Source: Candidatus Poribacteria bacterium
GTDB lineage: Bacteria; Poribacteria; WGA-4E; WGA-3G
Direction: 5' to 3'
Assembly: GCA_022825825.1 (NCBI GenBank)
Contig: JAJDWA010000048.1
Location: 44,185-108,184, forward strand
Length of the DNA: 64,000 bases
This document shows, one piece after another, positions 61,459 to 64,000 of this stretch (position 1 is its first letter; every line of letters begins with the position of its first letter). The position numbers and the translations under genes are program-made. The notes below the pieces were generated by a model. It was not told where the DNA came from. It did no database searches and saw only the letters and a program-made list of their open reading frames with translations.

Positions 61459-62577
61459 CTATAGTATTTTCCCTTCACGAATCGTTAAAGTAGCATTGAT
61501 TTTCTGAGCACTGATAAACTTTGTTCCGTGTGCATCGTAGAATTCGAATTCGCCATCAAGCAGTTCTAAGACCGCAACATCCGCGGTTGTCCCAATTTTC
61601 AGATTGCCGAGTTGTTTCTCGCGTTTGATAGCTTTAGCAGCATTAAAAGTTGCTTTTTCAATCACTTTTTCAAACGAAAGTCCGAGGTGCATCAGTTTTG
61701 ATAAAGTTGTTGGTAGGTCATAAACGGGGCCATTAATATTGCCCGTGTGAAGATCAGTACTGATAACATCGGAAATAAAACCTTGTTCCATCGCTCGCTG
61801 TGCAATTTCATACCGAAAACTTCCCGCCCCGTGTCCAACATCAAAGATCACACCATTTTGCTGTGCCTGCCATGCTTCTGTTATAACTTTTCCTTTTTCG
61901 TCAACGATGTTATCGCCATTTCCTTGAAAGCAGTGCGTAACTATATCGCCTGGCCGCATCAATTCCAAGACATCTGGAAGCGGTACACCTGCGCCGATAT
62001 GACACATCACAGGCATTCCAACCTGTTCGGCTGCTTGAATAGCAAGTTTCAGCGGTTCAACACCGTTTTCACCTACCTGCATTTTACCTTGCCGCACTTT
62101 CACACCGACGGTGATGTCGCTATTAGCTTTCAACGTATCGGCAACGCGATCTGGGTCTGCGTAGGCGAGGTCATGCATCTCTCCCACTGGACCATAGACA
62201 AGCCCAATACCAGAAATGTGGATGTAGTTTAAGATGTTCGTTTGTGCGGGTTCTGCAATAAATTCACGGAATCCTGGAAAAGTTACCCAACTGGCACTAC
62301 CAGCATCAACAACTGTTGTTGTGCCAGCAGTGGAACATACGTTGTCTGCTTTGATACCCCACGTTGTAACACCGTAGTAGACATGTGTATGGATGTCGAT
62401 CAACCCCGGTGTGACGTATTGATTCTTGACAGAAATGGTCTGTTTCGCCTCGGTTTTTGGAATATCTTGATCAATTGCAGTAATAGCTCCATCTGTAATT
62501 GCAACATCACGCAGCGCATTTAATCCTTGCGCGGAATCTATGACAGTGCCACCCTTGAGTAAAAGATCGTGTTTCAT
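61459..62577 (-). CDS. Amidohydrolase/deacetylase family metallohydrolase
   Basis: 372 residues. It starts DLLLKGGTVIDSAQGLN and VTPGLIDIHTHVYYG gives the HxH metal pair. Lys in VGVKVRQGK could be the bridging carbamylated residue. MCHIGAG, VTHCFQG and ISTDLHTGN give the other ligands. The pattern fits the dihydroorotase-like 'amidohydrolase/deacetylase' family (cyclic amides or N-acyl amino acids). The natural substrate is unknown. It begins 3 bp after the queE stop and runs into the small membrane protein. Confidence 0.9.
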   Translation of the reverse strand: MKHDLLLKGGTVIDSAQGLNALRDVAITDGAITAIDQDIPKTEAKQTISVKNQYVTPGLIDIHTHVYYGVTTWGIKADNVCSTAGTTTVVDAGSASWVTFPGFREFIAEPAQTNILNYIHISGIGLVYGPVGEMHDLAYADPDRVADTLKANSDITVGVKVRQGKMQVGENGVEPLKLAIQAAEQVGMPVMCHIGAGVPLPDVLELMRPGDIVTHCFQGNGDNIVDEKGKVITEAWQAQQNGVIFDVGHGAGSFRYEIAQRAMEQGFISDVISTDLHTGNINGPVYDLPTTLSKLMHLGLSFEKVIEKATFNAAKAIKREKQLGNLKIGTTADVAVLELLDGEFEFYDAHGTKFISAQKINATLTIREGKIL

Positions 62578-62580
62578 TGG

Positions 62581-63261
62581 CTATACACCACGTTTTTCAC
62601 CCCAGATATCAACATGCACACGCGGTGAATAACGATACCCATTTTCTTTGCAGAGTTCAACTAACCATTCCTGTTTCTGATTCAGCACTTGTGGATTTTT
62701 CCCTTGGGGCATCAACATAATAGTTTCTGCTGGGATGCCGATATCTGCCTGTAAGGTTTGAATTTCCTCGAGATCGCCCGGTGTATCTACGACAAACTTT
62801 ACTTGGCACGTATAGGTGTCCAAAAATTTGCGGATGACTTCAGGACAGATGCGTCCCCGTTCGTGCCGTTGATAAAAACGATTTTCTGGCGGAGGATTAG
62901 AATTACGCAACTTAGGACTCATTGAAATTAAATGAGCAGCAACTTTCGCGAAGAGCGTTGCATTCGTTTCGATTGTGATGTGGTGTCCTTGTTTATCTAA
63001 TTCACGACAAAGAACTATCAATTCCTTGGTTTGGATAAACGGTTCTCCACCAGTGATTACAACATGCTTACATCCGAATTGTGCAATTGCTGCAACACTT
63101 TCGGCAACAGTAATGTCTCTGTTTTCAGGTTGCCAAGATGTGTAGGGTGTGTCGCACCAAGAACATCTCAGATTACAGTAACTTGTTCGAAAGAAAACAG
63201 ATGGAACCCCTATAAGCTGTCCTTCCCCTTGAATTGTGTGAAACAGTTCGCTGTATTTCAT
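62581..63261 (-). CDS. queE: 7-carboxy-7-deazaguanine synthase (radical SAM)
   Basis: 226 residues. The start has FHTIQGEGQLIGVPSVFFR and the 4Fe-4S motif CNLRCSWCDTPYTSW (C29, C33, C36). HVVITGGEPF is the SAM-binding GGEP. The enzyme forms the 7-deazaguanine skeleton for queuosine or archaeosine-like modifications, including some DNA modifications. No other queuosine gene (queC, queD, queF) is in the window. The last 60 residues (LMPQGKNPQVLNQKQEWL) match the family. It precedes the amidohydrolase by 3 bp. Confidence 0.94.
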   Translation of the reverse strand: MKYSELFHTIQGEGQLIGVPSVFFRTSYCNLRCSWCDTPYTSWQPENRDITVAESVAAIAQFGCKHVVITGGEPFIQTKELIVLCRELDKQGHHITIETNATLFAKVAAHLISMSPKLRNSNPPPENRFYQRHERGRICPEVIRKFLDTYTCQVKFVVDTPGDLEEIQTLQADIGIPAETIMLMPQGKNPQVLNQKQEWLVELCKENGYRYSPRVHVDIWGEKRGV

Positions 63262-63314
63262 AGTTTAGGTTTAGGAACAAGGGGGCCATCCACTATCGTG
63301 GCTTGCTGAACTAC

Positions 63315-63686
63315 TTAAGCTTCAATAAGCTCGATCTGAACGTTATCCGGTCCCTTGAAAAATGCCATCATAAGTCCAGAAGGTTTTAGGTCTTCAAGTT
63401 CTGCCCCTTTTTCTTTTAGTTCGGCGACAGCAGCGTCAAGGTCTTCGACAGTAAAAGCGAGTTGATAGACGCCCCAGCGTGGATTGCCACTCGTCGGTTC
63501 AACATCCATATCGCCAAATTTGGGTGAGAGGAAAATTCGTTCACCGCCAATTTCCATCCGTACAATTTTTAATCCTCTGACTTCAACGGTATCAGTCACC
63601 TCTCCATCAAACATTTTTTGATAATATTCTATTGTACTGTCAAGGTCTTCACATCTGAGATGTATATGATGAAATGTAAATGCCAT
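63315..63686 (-). CDS. VOC (glyoxalase/bleomycin-resistance/dioxygenase) superfamily protein
   Basis: 123 residues, two beta-alpha-beta-beta-beta modules. Start: MAFTFHHIHLRCEDLDSTIEYYQKMF; second module: RWGVYQLAFTVEDLDAAVAEL with a metal-ligand type Glu near the end (NVQIELIEA). H8 and the final Glu could bind a metal. AAGGAGCC precedes the ATG. The substrate is unknown; it may be co-transcribed with queE, 53 bp downstream. Confidence 0.85.
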   Translation of the reverse strand: MAFTFHHIHLRCEDLDSTIEYYQKMFDGEVTDTVEVRGLKIVRMEIGGERIFLSPKFGDMDVEPTSGNPRWGVYQLAFTVEDLDAAVAELKEKGAELEDLKPSGLMMAFFKGPDNVQIELIEA

Positions 63687-63972
63687 TTAAAGGCTCCTTA
63701 TCCAAGAATTATTTGTATCGTTTCGTGGACAACTTTTGCCAAATGGTAGTTAAGAGGAAAGTTAGCTTAATTCAGTTCTCTAAGCACCATTGACAAAACA
63801 CCAAGATGCTGTTATTATACCACATACCATGAATGTAGTCAAGAGTGTAGAATTAGGTCGGGTGTGTAAAATTTTTGTAGCAACTCTGATGTGTAAAGAG
63901 AAGAAGTGTTGCGAAGTCCAATAAAAAAATGGTATCTTTTCCTAATAATCATGTTTATAGGAGAGGATACCG

Positions 63973-64000
63973 ATGTATAAAATAAGTATACCATCAGATA
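63973..64000 (+). CDS. Start of a plus-strand gene running out of the window
   Basis: ATG at 63973 after GGAGAGGA (spacing about 6) opens MYKISIPSD and stays open to the edge. It is far too short to identify. The 286 bp before it hold no gene. Confidence 0.45.

Overview
The window is dense, entirely bacterial chromosome with AT-leaning composition. It has no rRNA, tRNA, CRISPR array, integrase, transposase or phage gene that I can see. The gene content fits an uncultivated bacterium of the Planctomycetes/Poribacteria type, most likely Candidatus Poribacteria. This is inference from many WD40 proteins, ECF sigma-WD40 fusions, a phytanoyl-CoA dioxygenase next to a sulfatase, a Gfo/Idh/MocA oxidoreductase, a DUF6785-like membrane protein, a Uma2 nuclease with a repeat tail, a dockerin-like secreted redox protein, and many palindromic intergenic repeats.

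Layout. 1-2926 (minus) is the 5' part of a UvrD-type helicase with a DnaQ-like exonuclease nested inside it. 3156-4916 is an exported WD40 protein, followed by truD. 6054-11936 is a redox/sensor region: a secreted TlpA-like protein, two small hypotheticals, and a BlaI/BlaR1-type pair in which the BlaR1-like M56 protein carries the same pseudopilin/TPR/thioredoxin module as its tail. 12422-24458 (plus) is a 12-kb block of five cytoplasmic WD40 proteins, two of them fused behind an ECF sigma factor. 24744-26757 (minus) is an eight-heme HAO-like cytochrome c with a membrane partner. 26947-30780 (plus) is gpmI, prs and a glycosyltransferase. 31123-41921 is mixed metabolism: PhyH, sulfatase, two RDD-PspA fusions, Gfo/Idh, a CDP-alcohol phosphotransferase, a DUF6785-like protein, and a homocysteine methyltransferase/MTHFR fusion. 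42281-49748 (minus) is Uma2, a dockerin/cytochrome/copper monooxygenase-like protein, GT2, SDR, ATP-grasp and an aldolase-like protein. 50020-59395 (minus) is a housekeeping cluster rpsB-tsf-frr-cdsA-dxr-rseP-udg-priA with a good promoter at its head. 59607-63686 holds a kinase-like protein, an amidohydrolase, queE and a VOC protein. A new plus-strand gene starts at 63973 and leaves the window.

The most unusual part is the WD40 block. Two ECF sigma factors with almost identical DNA, each behind the same 76-bp upstream block, are joined in frame to WD40 propellers that have diverged. At each junction a strong ribosome binding site and ATG remain at the place where the stand-alone WD40 paralogues begin. 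This suggests a sigma gene captured a WD40 gene, and that each locus may make both a sigma-propeller fusion and a free propeller. The BlaR1-TlpA fusion, the helicase-exonuclease fusion, the RDD-PspA pair and the octaheme cytochrome unit are the other systems worth testing.
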